Numbered from the stretch's first letter, positions 8,253 to 17,303 are shown. The stretch: 64,000 bases of DNA from Propionibacteriaceae bacterium P6A17 (GCA_000619965.1 JHVD01000001.1:124001-188000), one strand, 5' to 3'. The notes: generated by a model not told the origin, from the letters alone. Numbers and translations are program-made.

Positions 8253-9113
8253 TCAGTGTCGGCGAACCGCCTCCGCGGTGGCCTGCAACGCGGCGCTCGA
8301 GGCGTCGAACGTGCACTGCGCCAGCCCCACGAACAGGCAATCGACGACGGCCAGCTGCGCCAGCCGCGACGCCGTCGCGCCGGCCCTGAACGACGACTCG
8401 CGGGCGGCCGTCGGGAGCACGTGGTGCGCGATCTGCGCGATGGGGGAGCGCGGGGCGTTGGTGATCGCGACGCCGACCGCGCCACGCTCGATGGCCAGCT
8501 CGAACATCCCGAGCGTGTCGCGGGTGGTGCCGGTGTGGGAGATGGCGACGGCCGCCGTCCCCGCGCGCATCAGCGCGGCGGAGGGGAGCCCGTTGTGCGC
8601 GTCGGTGAAGGCGTGCGCGTTGCGGCCGATCCGAAGGAGCTTCTGCATGAGGTCGGCGGCGACGAGGCCGGAGGCGCCCACGCCGTAGACGTCGATGCGC
8701 GACGCCCCCGCCAGCGCGTCGATGACCTGCGCCAGCCGCTCGAGCGGGAGGTCCGCGACGGTGTCCTGCACGGCCGCGGCGTCGGCGGCCGCGATCTTCG
8801 CGACCACCGCGGACAGGTCGTCGCCGGCCTCGATGTCGCCACGGGGCCGGGTGCCGTCGTGGTGCCGCCGCACCTGCTCCTGGGCGAGCAGCAGCCGCAG
8901 CTCGGGGTAGCCGTCGAGGCCGATCGCCCGGCACAGCCGCACCACCGTCGCCTGCGAGGTGCCGGCCAGCTCGGCCAGCCGGCCGATGGACAGCTGGACG
9001 GCCTCCTCCGGATCGGCGAGGATCGCCTCCGCCACCCGCCGTTGCGCCGGTTGCAGCCAGTCGAGGTGGGTGCTGAGCAGCACGGTCGCGGGTTGGGCGA
9101 GGGGAGCGGTCAT
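8253..9113 (-). CDS. murR: RpiR/MurR-family regulator (HTH plus SIS domain)
   Basis: The 286-residue protein has an N-terminal RpiR-type helix-turn-helix (about residues 10-85, with LAELAGTSQATVVRLCRAIG). A C-terminal sugar-isomerase (SIS) domain (about 125-265, with YGVGASGLVAADL and ISHTGTTRDTL) binds a phosphosugar. It is the last gene of the minus-strand cell-wall sugar cassette and overlaps murQ by four bases. By analogy with E. coli MurR it probably senses MurNAc 6-phosphate and controls the cassette, but the effector is an inference from context. Confidence 0.88.
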   Translation of the reverse strand: MTAPLAQPATVLLSTHLDWLQPAQRRVAEAILADPEEAVQLSIGRLAELAGTSQATVVRLCRAIGLDGYPELRLLLAQEQVRRHHDGTRPRGDIEAGDDLSAVVAKIAAADAAAVQDTVADLPLERLAQVIDALAGASRIDVYGVGASGLVAADLMQKLLRIGRNAHAFTDAHNGLPSAALMRAGTAAVAISHTGTTRDTLGMFELAIERGAVGVAITNAPRSPIAQIAHHVLPTAARESSFRAGATASRLAQLAVVDCLFVGLAQCTFDASSAALQATAEAVRRH

Positions 9114-10051
9114 GGCACCATCTTGCCGTTGATCTCCGCCACTGCGGAGCGAATGCCCGAAGGATCGCCTGCGCGCGTGTGATCGGCCGGATGGCGAGCC
9201 AGCGCGGCCGCGGCCCGGTCCGCGTCGACGCGGGCCAGCAGCGACACCAGCGCCACCCGGACGTCGCCGTCGGCAGCCTTGAGCGCTGCAGAACAGTCGT
9301 CGGCGGAGGCGCCGGAGCCCTGCTCGAGCATCCGTATCGAGCGGGCCCTCAGCTTGGCGTTGGTGGGCAGCATGTCGATCATGAGGTTCGAATAGGTTTT
9401 GCCCAGGCGCACCATCGCGGCGGTGGACAGCGCGTTCAGCACGAGCTTCTGCGCGGTGGCGGCCTTCATGCGGGTGGAGCCCGTGATGGCCTCGGGGCCG
9501 GTGTCGGTGAGGATCGCGACGTCGGCCAGCCGCGCGAGCGGCGCGTGCGGATTCGACGAGATGAGCACCGTCGGCAGGCCCCGACGGCGCGCCCCGGCCA
9601 GCGCGCCACCGACGAAGGGCGTGCGACCGCTGGCCGCGATGCCGACGATGAGGTCCAGGTCGCCTGCGGAGGCGGCGATGCGCGCACCGGCGGCCTCGTC
9701 GTCCTCGGCTCCCTCGACGGCCAGCGACAGGGCGCCCGGGCCGCCGGCGATGTGCGCGCTGAACACGTCGCTGCCGACGTGGTAGGTGGGCAGCAGTTCG
9801 ACGGCGTCGAGGACGCCCATGCGTCCGGAGGTGCCCGATCCGACGTAGTGGACGGTCCCGCCGCGCGAGACGCACTCGATCACCAGGTCCGCGGCCGCGG
9901 CGATCGCCCCCGACACCCGCTCGACCGCCTGGGGCACGGCGGCGTCGGCCTCGACGATGCGCTGGACGACCTCCGCGGTGCCCAGGGTGTCGATGTCGCG
10001 CGTGCTGGGATTGGGCTGCTCGGTGGACCACACCAGCTCCGTGGGCTGCAT
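9110..10051 (-). CDS. murQ: N-acetylmuramic acid 6-phosphate etherase MurQ
   Basis: MurQ removes the D-lactyl ether from MurNAc 6-phosphate to give GlcNAc 6-phosphate. The 313-residue protein has the conserved ISSNPHAPLA and TGPEAITGSTRMKA motifs. It also shows SIS-fold segments VHYVGSGTSGRMGVLDA and IAASGRTPFV and the TYSNLMIDMLPTN signature near residue 245. Its ATG shares one base with the anmK stop (TGATG) and its end overlaps the regulator, so translation is coupled. Length and motifs match the family throughout. Confidence 0.96.
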   Translation of the reverse strand: MQPTELVWSTEQPNPSTRDIDTLGTAEVVQRIVEADAAVPQAVERVSGAIAAAADLVIECVSRGGTVHYVGSGTSGRMGVLDAVELLPTYHVGSDVFSAHIAGGPGALSLAVEGAEDDEAAGARIAASAGDLDLIVGIAASGRTPFVGGALAGARRRGLPTVLISSNPHAPLARLADVAILTDTGPEAITGSTRMKAATAQKLVLNALSTAAMVRLGKTYSNLMIDMLPTNAKLRARSIRMLEQGSGASADDCSAALKAADGDVRVALVSLLARVDADRAAAALARHPADHTRAGDPSGIRSAVAEINGKMVP

Positions 10052-11196
10052 CAGGGGATCTCCTCTCTGTCGATGACCAGTCGGGCGACGGGCCGAGCCC
10101 GCGGGATGTCCAGCGGGGTGGGCGGCGTCAGCGACCCGAGGATCGTCGCCCGTCGCGCGCCCGTGGCCCCCTCCGGCAGGCCTGGCAGCCCGTGGAAGGA
10201 CAGCCAGCCCAGCAGGGCGAACAGGACGGCCTCCTTGGCCTGGGACGGCAGCCCGAGGGCGTCGCTGGTGACGACGGGGGCACCCGCGTGGGCGGAGATG
10301 CGGCCCATCAGGTGCGGGTTGCGCGTGCCGCCGCCGGAGACGACGATGCGCTGCACGTCGGCCAGGCGGTCGAGTGCGCGGGCGATGGAGCAGGCCGTGA
10401 AATCGGTCAACGTGGCCAGCAGATCCTCGACCGGGAGCGGCCGCGGCAAGAGGGCGTCGAGCCAGCCGAGGTGGAACAGCTCGCGGCCGGTCGACTTCGG
10501 CAGTGGGCGGGCGAGATACGGCTCGGACAGGAGACGGGCGAGGACGTCGTCGGCCACCCGCCCGCTGGCGGCGATGCGGCCGTCCTCGTCGCACGCGGTG
10601 CCGAGCTCGCGGCGCGCGACGGCGTCGAGCAGGCAGTTCGCGGGGCCGGTGTCGCCGCAGACGATGGGGCCCGCGCCGACGACGGCCACGTTGGCGATGC
10701 CGCCAAGGTTGAGCGCCGCCGTGGGCCTGTGACCGAGCCACAGCGCGTCGAGCGCGACGGCCAGCGGCGCCCCGTGCCCGCCCGCGGCGATGTCGGCGGC
10801 GCGGAGGTCGGAGAGCACGGGCACGCCCACGGCCTCCGCCACCCAAGCCGGTGAACCGGCCTGCAGCGAGCCGCGGGTCACGCCGTCCTCGACCCAGTGG
10901 AAGAGCGTCTGACCGTGCATCACGACGAGATCGGCGCTCCCGAGCGCGGCGATGGCTTCGCGGGCGGCCTGCGCGTACTCCTGCCCGATGTGCGTGTGGA
11001 GCCGGCACCACGTGGCGACGTCGCTGCCCGCCGGCGGCATCACGGCGTTGAGGTGGGCGGCGAAGTCCTTCGCGAAGGGGCGTTCGACGAGCCCGACGAG
11101 CCGGGCATGGAGCACGTCGCCGTCGACGCCGAAGTCCACGAGCGCCGCGTCGATGCCGTCCACCGACGTGCCCGACATCATTCCGAGCACCCTCAT
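10051..11196 (-). CDS. anmK: Anhydro-N-acetylmuramic acid kinase AnmK
   Basis: AnmK opens the 1,6-anhydro ring of anhydroMurNAc and phosphorylates it, yielding MurNAc 6-phosphate for MurQ. The 381-residue protein begins MRVLGMMSGTSVDGID, the ATP-binding family signature. It contains MHGQTLFHW, LNLGGIANVAVV, GDTGPANCLLD and the second phosphate loop IVVSGGGTRNPHLM. The start overlaps the nagZ stop by four bases. AnmK in a Gram-positive suggests that anhydro-muropeptides, made by lytic transglycosylases such as Rpf-type proteins, are recycled. Confidence 0.96.
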   Translation of the reverse strand: MRVLGMMSGTSVDGIDAALVDFGVDGDVLHARLVGLVERPFAKDFAAHLNAVMPPAGSDVATWCRLHTHIGQEYAQAAREAIAALGSADLVVMHGQTLFHWVEDGVTRGSLQAGSPAWVAEAVGVPVLSDLRAADIAAGGHGAPLAVALDALWLGHRPTAALNLGGIANVAVVGAGPIVCGDTGPANCLLDAVARRELGTACDEDGRIAASGRVADDVLARLLSEPYLARPLPKSTGRELFHLGWLDALLPRPLPVEDLLATLTDFTACSIARALDRLADVQRIVVSGGGTRNPHLMGRISAHAGAPVVTSDALGLPSQAKEAVLFALLGWLSFHGLPGLPEGATGARRATILGSLTPPTPLDIPRARPVARLVIDREEIP

Positions 11197-12632
11197 CTGT
11201 CGGCCCCCAGCAGCGCGACGACGGCGCGCGCATTCGCGCGACCCACCCCGAGGCTCAGCACGAGCCGCGCCGCCCGAGGGGCCGCCTCGGCGACGCCGGC
11301 ATGCACCACCACCGCGTCCGGGCGCGCCTCGAGCACCCGCGCGAGCAACGCTCCCTCCCGCTCCTCGGCGCGCGCCATGCTCGTCAGCACGACGACGTCC
11401 TGCGGCCCCGTCGCTGCCGCGGCCGCCTCGGCCGGGTCCGCGGGAGCCAGCGCCCGGGCCCCCGGGAAGGCCTCCTGCACGACGCTGGCGAAGGCTGTGG
11501 AGGTGCGCCCGGCCGCGTACTGGGCGCGCCGACGCACGTCGAGCAGCACGGGCGGGCCGGAAAGCCGCACGTTTCCCGTCGCCCGCACGGCGCGCCGCGC
11601 CGCCTCCAGCCCGACGGCGTCGAGCCTGGCCAGCAACGGCGTCGGATCCTCGGCGGGCAGCGGGGGGTGCGCGGCCGCAAGGGCACGGTTGCGGGCCACC
11701 GAGGCGGCGACGCGTTGCGCGTCCAGGCGGCCCGAACGCAGCGCGCCCTCGACGGCCGCGAGCGCCTCGTCGAAGCAGGTTCGGGCGTCGCGCTGGTGGG
11801 GCGCATCGAGGCAGAGCAGGTCTGCGCCCGCCTCCAGCGCCCGCACGCACGCCTCGCCCAGCGGAATGTGGTCGGCGATGGCGCGCATGCCGAGCGCGTC
11901 GGTGACGATCACGCCGTCGTGCCCTCCCTTGCGCAGCGCGGCGGCCGCCCAGGGCGCGAGCGTGGCCGGGCGCTCGTCGAGCGCGGGGACGACGACGTGC
12001 GCCGTCATGACGGCGGCCGTGCGGACCTCGGCGAACGGCCGCAGGTCCCGGGTGTGCAGCGTCTCCGGGTCGGCGTCGAGGGTGGGCAGGGCGAGGTGCG
12101 AGTCGATCGTCGTGGCGCCGTGGCCGGGGAAGTGCTTCGCGCAGGCCGCGACGCCGGCGGCGGCTAGCCCGTCGACGAACGCCCGGCCGTGCGCGATGAC
12201 CCGGTCCGGGGTCGGCGCGAAGGCGCGCACGCCGATGACGGGGTTGTCGGGCTCGCTGGCCACGTCCAGCACCGGCGCGAGGTCGAGGTTGATGCCCGCG
12301 GTGGCCAGGACGGCCCCGAGCGCCACGCCGCAGCGGCGGGTCAGGTGCTCGTCGTCGATGGCTCCCAAGGCTGCCGCGCCGGGCAGCGACGAGCCCTCGC
12401 CTGCCTGGATGCGCGTCACGTCGCCGCCCTCCTCGTCGGAGGCGACGATCAGCTCGCGCCCGGCGTGGCGGCGCAGCTCGTCGGTGAGGCGGCGCGTCGT
12501 CGCGACATCGGGGGTGCTGACGGCGAAGAGGCAGACGCCGGCGAGGCCGTCGGACAGGGCTGCGGCGAGCCAGTCGGGCACGGTGAGGCCGTCGAAGCTC
12601 GGGAGCAGCGTGCCCAGCGCGAGCGCCCTCAT
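11193..12632 (-). CDS. nagZ: Beta-N-acetylhexosaminidase NagZ (GH3)
   Basis: This family 3 glycosidase cuts GlcNAc from muropeptides. The 479-residue protein has the TIM-barrel with VASDEEGGDVTR, the KHFPGHGAT motif whose His is the acid/base on a flexible loop, and VTDALGMRAI with the nucleophile Asp. Residues from about 340 onward form an extra C-terminal domain of the kind found in longer GH3 enzymes. No signal peptide is visible, so it likely acts in the cytoplasm on imported GlcNAc-MurNAc or anhydro disaccharides. It overlaps both neighbours by four bases. Confidence 0.93.
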   Translation of the reverse strand: MRALALGTLLPSFDGLTVPDWLAAALSDGLAGVCLFAVSTPDVATTRRLTDELRRHAGRELIVASDEEGGDVTRIQAGEGSSLPGAAALGAIDDEHLTRRCGVALGAVLATAGINLDLAPVLDVASEPDNPVIGVRAFAPTPDRVIAHGRAFVDGLAAAGVAACAKHFPGHGATTIDSHLALPTLDADPETLHTRDLRPFAEVRTAAVMTAHVVVPALDERPATLAPWAAAALRKGGHDGVIVTDALGMRAIADHIPLGEACVRALEAGADLLCLDAPHQRDARTCFDEALAAVEGALRSGRLDAQRVAASVARNRALAAAHPPLPAEDPTPLLARLDAVGLEAARRAVRATGNVRLSGPPVLLDVRRRAQYAAGRTSTAFASVVQEAFPGARALAPADPAEAAAAATGPQDVVVLTSMARAEEREGALLARVLEARPDAVVVHAGVAEAAPRAARLVLSLGVGRANARAVVALLGADR

Positions 12633-13459
12633 CCCTTCACCGCCCCGGCGGCCAGCCCCGAGACGAGGTTGCGTTGCACGAAGAGGAAGAACACGACCAC
12701 GGGCAGCGTGATGAGCGTCGATGCGGCCATGATCGGGCCCCACTCGGAGGTGTACTCGCCGAAGAACTTCCGAAGGCCGATCGAGACCGTGTACTTCTCG
12801 GAGGACTGCAGGAACGTGAGCGCGAAGATGAACTCGTTCCAGGCGGTGATGAACGAGAAGATGCTCGTCGCGACGACACCCGGCATGACCAGCGGCATGA
12901 GGACGCGCGTGAACATCTGCCCCCAGCTCGCCCCGTCGACGTAGGCCGCCTCCTCGATCTCCTTCGGCACGGCGGCGACGAAGCCCCGCAGCATCCAGAT
13001 GGCGAACGACAGCGAGAACGCGATGTAGACGACGGACAGACCCAGCAGCGAGTTGAGCAGGTGCAGCGACTTGGCCTGGATGAACAGCGGGATGACCAGC
13101 GCCTCGAGCGGGACCATCTGCACGATGAGGATCATGATGAGTACCGAGCGCCGCAGCGGGAAGCGGAAGCGTGCGACGGCGACGGCGGCGAGCAGGGCCA
13201 CCAGCGACGAGACGAGCACCGTCACCAGCGCCACGAGGGCCGCATTGCCGAGGTACTGGAGGAAGCCGCCGCGGCCCAGGACCACGCCGAAGTGCCGCGT
13301 CGTGAGCTCGGTGGGCAGCAGGTTGGCGCCACGCTGGGTGGGGTGGGCGTCGAAGGCCGTGGACACCATCCAATAGGCGGGGAAGAGCGTGAAGGTGAGC
13401 AGCGCGACGACGCCGAGGGCGAGCCCGGCGGTGCGCAGCGGGCGGAGGCGGCGGTTCAC
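12629..13459 (-). CDS. Carbohydrate ABC transporter permease (MalG type)
   Basis: The 276-residue membrane protein has about six membrane helices. The permease-ATPase contact loop is EEAAYVDGASWGQMFTRVLMPL, the EAA motif near residue 190. It belongs to the CUT1 sugar importers and pairs with the next upstream permease and binding protein. The GTG start overlaps the partner permease stop (GTGA). No ATPase gene lies in the cassette, so a shared MsmK-type ATPase elsewhere is expected. From the neighbours the cargo is probably a cell-wall amino sugar. Confidence 0.93.
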   Translation of the reverse strand: MNRRLRPLRTAGLALGVVALLTFTLFPAYWMVSTAFDAHPTQRGANLLPTELTTRHFGVVLGRGGFLQYLGNAALVALVTVLVSSLVALLAAVAVARFRFPLRRSVLIMILIVQMVPLEALVIPLFIQAKSLHLLNSLLGLSVVYIAFSLSFAIWMLRGFVAAVPKEIEEAAYVDGASWGQMFTRVLMPLVMPGVVATSIFSFITAWNEFIFALTFLQSSEKYTVSIGLRKFFGEYTSEWGPIMAASTLITLPVVVFFLFVQRNLVSGLAAGAVKG

Positions 13460-14418
13460 AGGTCCTCGTCCTCTCTGAACAGGGTGCGCAAGTAGACGAT
13501 GGTGATGGCGAGCAGCGCGAGGGTCAGGAGCACGGCGATCGCGGAGCCGTAGCCGTACTTGTGCTGGGCGAACGACTCGATGTAGGACCACACGCCCAGG
13601 TTGAACACGTCCCGGTTGCCGCCGTCGCCGCCAGGCATCAGGTAGATCTGCGCGAACACCTTGAAGTCCCAGATGGTCGACAGGATGGTCACGACGGCGA
13701 ACACCGGCTTCAGCATGGGCACGGTGATGGACCAGAACTGCCTGGTCGCGGAGGCGCCGTCCATACGCGCGGCCTCGTAGAGCTCGTTCGGGATGGTCAT
13801 GAGGCCAGCGAGCACGGTGACGGCGACGAACGGGAAGCCATGGTGCACGACGTTGAGCAGCACGATCGAGTAGAAGCCGAGCCGGTCGGCGAACCAGTTG
13901 ACCTGGTGCGGGTCGATCCAGCCGAGCCCGGCGAGGACCTTGGAGGCGAGACCGTTCGTCGGGTCGAACAGCCACACCCACACGTACGTGCCGGTCACGG
14001 CGGGCATCGCCCAGGCCACCATGATCGCGGAGCTGCAGATCGTGCGCCACAGGGCGGGCAGCCGGTACAGGAACAGCGCCACGAGGGTCCCGAAGGCCAC
14101 GGTGCAGCCGACGGCCGCCACCGCGAAGCCGATGGTGTTGGGCAGCACGGTGGACCAGAGGTAGTCGTCGGCGAGGATGTCGCGGTAGTTGTCGAAGCCG
14201 ACGTAGTTGGTCTCCTTGCGGTTGAGCTCCCTGAGGCCGTAGTCCTGCAGCGAGAGGTCGACCATGCGCACCAGCGGCCAGAACAGCAGCGTGGCCAGGA
14301 TCGCCAGTGCCGGCGCGAGCAGCAGCCAGGGGGCGACGAGCTGGCGACGTCGTCGACGACGAAGTCCGGGTCTCACGGGCGCTCGGCGAACGCCGGGATC
14401 GGTCGCTGCGGCGGTCAT
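13456..14418 (-). CDS. Carbohydrate ABC transporter permease (MalF type)
   Basis: This 320-residue permease has an Arg-rich N-terminal cytoplasmic tail (RRRRRRQLVAPW), about six membrane helices and the EAA loop ELYEAARMDGASATRQFWSI. It is the MalF-like half of the CUT1 importer. ATG 14418 has GGAGGAG about ten bases upstream; an in-frame start at 14481 would add 21 residues but lacks support. It follows the binding-protein gene by 77 bases. Confidence 0.93.
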   Translation of the reverse strand: MTAAATDPGVRRAPVRPGLRRRRRRQLVAPWLLLAPALAILATLLFWPLVRMVDLSLQDYGLRELNRKETNYVGFDNYRDILADDYLWSTVLPNTIGFAVAAVGCTVAFGTLVALFLYRLPALWRTICSSAIMVAWAMPAVTGTYVWVWLFDPTNGLASKVLAGLGWIDPHQVNWFADRLGFYSIVLLNVVHHGFPFVAVTVLAGLMTIPNELYEAARMDGASATRQFWSITVPMLKPVFAVVTILSTIWDFKVFAQIYLMPGGDGGNRDVFNLGVWSYIESFAQHKYGYGSAIAVLLTLALLAITIVYLRTLFREDEDL

Positions 14419-14495
14419 GGGTGGGTGGCTCCTCCAGGGGTCGGGCTGGGTGGGCGCAGGTGGCGGACGACTGGCCGCCACCTGCGCGGTGGGCG

Positions 14496-15818
14496 TCAGC
14501 CCTCGAAGACGCTCTGCATCTCCGCGTTGGCGGCGTCGGTGGCCGCCTTCACGTCGGCCTTGCCGGTCAGGATGGATTGCATCATCGACACGACGGTCTT
14601 CTTCGACTGGATCTGCCCAAAGGCCGGCGTGGCGGGGACAGTGCGTCCGGCCTCGGCCATCTGCTGGGCGAACGGCGCGACGAGCGGGTCGGTCGACTGG
14701 GACAGTGCCTCGATGCCGGCGGTGTCGCAGGGGAAGAAGTTGGACGCCTCACCCCACGCCTTCGCCTTCTCGCCGGTGGTCATGAGCTTCACGAACTCCC
14801 AGGCCAGCTCCTTGTGCTCCGAGTTCTCGAAGATCGACAGGTGTGAGCCGCCGATGACCGAACCGGCCAGGCCTGACTCCTTGCCGGGGATCGGGAAGGC
14901 GCCCAGCTTCTCGTACAGTTCGGGGCTGTCCTGCTTGATGGTCGCAGGCGTCCACGAGCCGTTGAGGATCATGCCGACGTTGCCGTTCTTGAAGTTCGTC
15001 AGCGCGTCCTTCTCGTTCCACGTCGCCGCGGCGGACGTCGAGGAACCGTGCTTGAGCGCGAGGTCGGTGTAGAAGGTGAGCCCCTCCTGCGCCTCGGGGC
15101 TGTTGATCGTCGCGGTCCACTTGTCGCCGTCGAGCGTCGCGATGTCGCCGCCCGCGCCGTAGATCCACGGGTAGACGGTGAACTCCGAGCTGCCCAGGAC
15201 GGGGAAGGGGATGACGTCGGGCTGGGACTGCTTGATCTTCGCGACGGCGTCCTGCAGCTCCGCCCAGTTGGTGGGGGGCTGGGCGATGCCGGCCTTCTCG
15301 AAGATCTCCTTGTTGTAGAGGAAGGCGCGCAGGCCCGCGTACCAGGGGGCGCCGTAGACCTTGCCGTCGACGGTCGACGCGGCGGTGGCCGCCTCGATGA
15401 AGCCCTTGTCGAGTCCCGCGGCGGCGAGCTGGTCGGTCATGTCCATGAGCGCGCCGGCGTCGGCGTACTCCGGCGTCATGGTGAAGCCGAGCTCGGCGAC
15501 GTCGGGGGTCTGCCCTCCGGCGATGGCGGTGGCGAACTTGTCCTTGGCGGCGGACCACGGGACGAACTCGACCTTGACGTCGGCCCCGGTCTGCTCCTTG
15601 AAGTCGGCGCCGACCTCCTTGAAGAAGTCCTCGGCGCTGGGGGCGGTGCCCTCCATGATCCAGACGGTGAGCTCCTTGCCCTCGCCGATCTTGTCTCCGG
15701 ACTGGGCGCCGCCGTCGGTGGCTCCGGGGCTGGCGGAGCCTCCGCCGGTGCCCGACCCGCAGGCGGCGAGCGCGAGGGCCATCAGCCCCGCGAGGGCCGC
15801 GGTCACGTGCTTCCTCAT
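14496..15818 (-). CDS. Sugar-binding lipoprotein of the ABC importer
   Basis: The 440-residue protein starts with a lipoprotein signal MRKHVTAALAGLMALALAAC, with the lipid Cys at residue 20, then a Gly/Ser linker. The SBP_bac_1 fold follows, with a typical DVAELGFTMTPEYADAG segment and FKNGNVGMILNGSW. It captures an oligosaccharide or amino sugar outside the cell for the two permeases. AAGGAGGAGACAC precedes the ATG. Because nagZ, anmK and murQ follow in one operon, MurNAc-containing disaccharides are the favoured ligand; this is inferred, not shown. Confidence 0.93.
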   Translation of the reverse strand: MRKHVTAALAGLMALALAACGSGTGGGSASPGATDGGAQSGDKIGEGKELTVWIMEGTAPSAEDFFKEVGADFKEQTGADVKVEFVPWSAAKDKFATAIAGGQTPDVAELGFTMTPEYADAGALMDMTDQLAAAGLDKGFIEAATAASTVDGKVYGAPWYAGLRAFLYNKEIFEKAGIAQPPTNWAELQDAVAKIKQSQPDVIPFPVLGSSEFTVYPWIYGAGGDIATLDGDKWTATINSPEAQEGLTFYTDLALKHGSSTSAAATWNEKDALTNFKNGNVGMILNGSWTPATIKQDSPELYEKLGAFPIPGKESGLAGSVIGGSHLSIFENSEHKELAWEFVKLMTTGEKAKAWGEASNFFPCDTAGIEALSQSTDPLVAPFAQQMAEAGRTVPATPAFGQIQSKKTVVSMMQSILTGKADVKAATDAANAEMQSVFEG

Positions 15819-15846
15819 GTGTCTCCTCCTTGATGACGATCACGCC

Positions 15847-15904
15847 GTGCGTGAAACATAAGTGCGTGAAAGGACGATAGCATGAAACTCAGCAACATGA
15901 AGGG
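15847..15904. promoter_or_regulatory. Phased TGAA repeats between the divergent recycling operons
   Basis: GTGCGTGAAA occurs twice (15847-15856 and 15862-15871), followed by TGAAAC at 15883 and TGAAG at 15898. The words recur every 15-16 bases. On the minus strand TTCATG, 16 bases and TATCGT form a plausible promoter for the binding-protein operon, overlapped by these words. They are candidate operators for the RpiR-type regulator of the cassette. Confidence 0.5.
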
Positions 15905-15949
15905 TGTGGGACCATGGTCCGCATCGCCACGAACTCTCCGGGAGCGAAC

Positions 15950-16864
15950 ATGCATCTGCTCGGCATCGACGTCGGCGGCACGAGCACACGCGTGGTGTGC
16001 TGCGACGAGCACGCCCGGGTCGAGGGGGTGGGCGCCGGGTCCGGCGTGAACCCGAGGTCGGCCGTCGGAGACCCGGTGGAGAACCTCACACTGGCCATCC
16101 GGCAAGCGCTTGGGGACGAGCCCGTCGGCGTCGCCGCCGTGGCGGTCGGCGCCGCGGGGGCGGGCACCGCCGGACGCGAGGGCATCGTCGGGATTGTCCG
16201 GGAGGGGCTGCGGCGTGCGGGCGTCGACGCGACGGCTACCGTGGACACGGACCTAGCCGTCGCCTTCCGCAGCGCAGCGCCAGCCTCGAACGGCAGGCTC
16301 GTGCTGGCGGGTACCGGGGCGGCGGCAGTGCGCTACGAGCGCTGGCGTCAGGTGCGGCGCGCCGACGGGCTGGGCTGGCTGCTCGGGGACGAGGGCTCGG
16401 GGGCCTGGCTTGGCCGCGAGATCCTGCGGCGGGTGGCGGCGCACCTGGATGGTCGGGCGGCACCCACGGCCCTCACGGTCCCCGTGCTGGCGCACTTCGG
16501 GATCGAGCCCACCGACGACGACCTGCCGCAGCGCCTCGTCCGGGCCACCGACGGCACCCGCGCGGCCCACTGGGCCCGGCTCGCCCCGCTCGCGCTGGAT
16601 CGCGACGGTGACCCTGCGGCCTCGGCGCTGCTCGACGACGCCGCGCGAGCACTCACGATCGCGGCGGAGACGGTCGGTGGTGCCCCCACCGTGCTCGCGG
16701 GAGGGCTGCTCGCAGTGGGTGGGTTGCGGCGCCGGGTCGAGGAGCGGCTTGGGCCGTGCGTGTTCGCGAGCCATCCGGTCGTGGGGGCCTGCGCGCTGGC
16801 TGCGGAGCAGGCGGGCGTCGCGCTCGACCGGGACGCGCTCACCGCGGCGTTGGCGGCCCGTTGA
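15950..16864 (+). CDS. BadF/BcrA-type amino-sugar kinase (MurK/NagK-like)
   Basis: The 304-residue protein has the ASKHA sugar-kinase fold. The first phosphate loop is GIDVGGTSTRVV, the second is LAGTGAAAVRY, and GDEGSGAWLGREIL matches the BadF/BadG family N-acetylglucosamine kinases. It is divergent from the MurNAc recycling operon. In Clostridium acetobutylicum the related MurK phosphorylates both GlcNAc and MurNAc, so it may supply MurNAc 6-phosphate to MurQ and GlcNAc 6-phosphate to central metabolism. ATG 15950 is preceded by GGGAG at five bases; the in-frame ATG 15914 has weaker support. Confidence 0.88.
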   Translation: MHLLGIDVGGTSTRVVCCDEHARVEGVGAGSGVNPRSAVGDPVENLTLAIRQALGDEPVGVAAVAVGAAGAGTAGREGIVGIVREGLRRAGVDATATVDTDLAVAFRSAAPASNGRLVLAGTGAAAVRYERWRQVRRADGLGWLLGDEGSGAWLGREILRRVAAHLDGRAAPTALTVPVLAHFGIEPTDDDLPQRLVRATDGTRAAHWARLAPLALDRDGDPAASALLDDAARALTIAAETVGGAPTVLAGGLLAVGGLRRRVEERLGPCVFASHPVVGACALAAEQAGVALDRDALTAALAAR

Positions 16865-17278
16865 TCAGCGTGGGGGAGCGTCGACGAGCTGGCAGGTGAG
16901 TGTCCCGAAGGCTGTGATCGTGCCGGCGTCGTCGCGGATTTCCACGCGGAGCGCCGCCATGGTGTGGCCCAGCCGGACGGGGGTCGCGATGCCGGTGACG
17001 TGCCCCGAACGGACGGCCTTCACGTGGGTGACGTGCAGATCGACGCCCACGGGCACCTTGCCCAGAGTGCGGGCGTGGGCCGCTGCGGCCAGCGAGGCCA
17101 GCGTCTCGACGAGCACCCCGGAAGCGCCGCCGTGCAGCAGGCCCAGAGGCTGTTGGTTGCCGTCGACGGGGATCCTGCCCACCGTGCGCTCCGGCGCCAG
17201 GGCCAGCACTTCGAGCTCAAGCTTGTCGTCGAGGGGGCTGCGCACGAGCGCATCGGCCCAGTCGGGAATCTGCTGCAT
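16865..17278 (-). CDS. PaaI-family hotdog thioesterase
   Basis: This 137-residue protein has the hotdog-fold pattern of the PaaI/YdiI thioesterases. It shows LLHGGASGVLVETLASLAA (the HGG motif and following catalytic region near residues 48-66) and VGVDLHVTHVKAVRSG. It likely cleaves an acyl-CoA thioester; the physiological substrate cannot be told. It runs convergent to the BadF kinase gene and abuts it, and is divergent from pncA. Confidence 0.88.
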   Translation of the reverse strand: MQQIPDWADALVRSPLDDKLELEVLALAPERTVGRIPVDGNQQPLGLLHGGASGVLVETLASLAAAAHARTLGKVPVGVDLHVTHVKAVRSGHVTGIATPVRLGHTMAALRVEIRDDAGTITAFGTLTCQLVDAPPR

Positions 17279-17303
17279 GGCGCCACTGTGCCACAGGGCC
17301 GGG

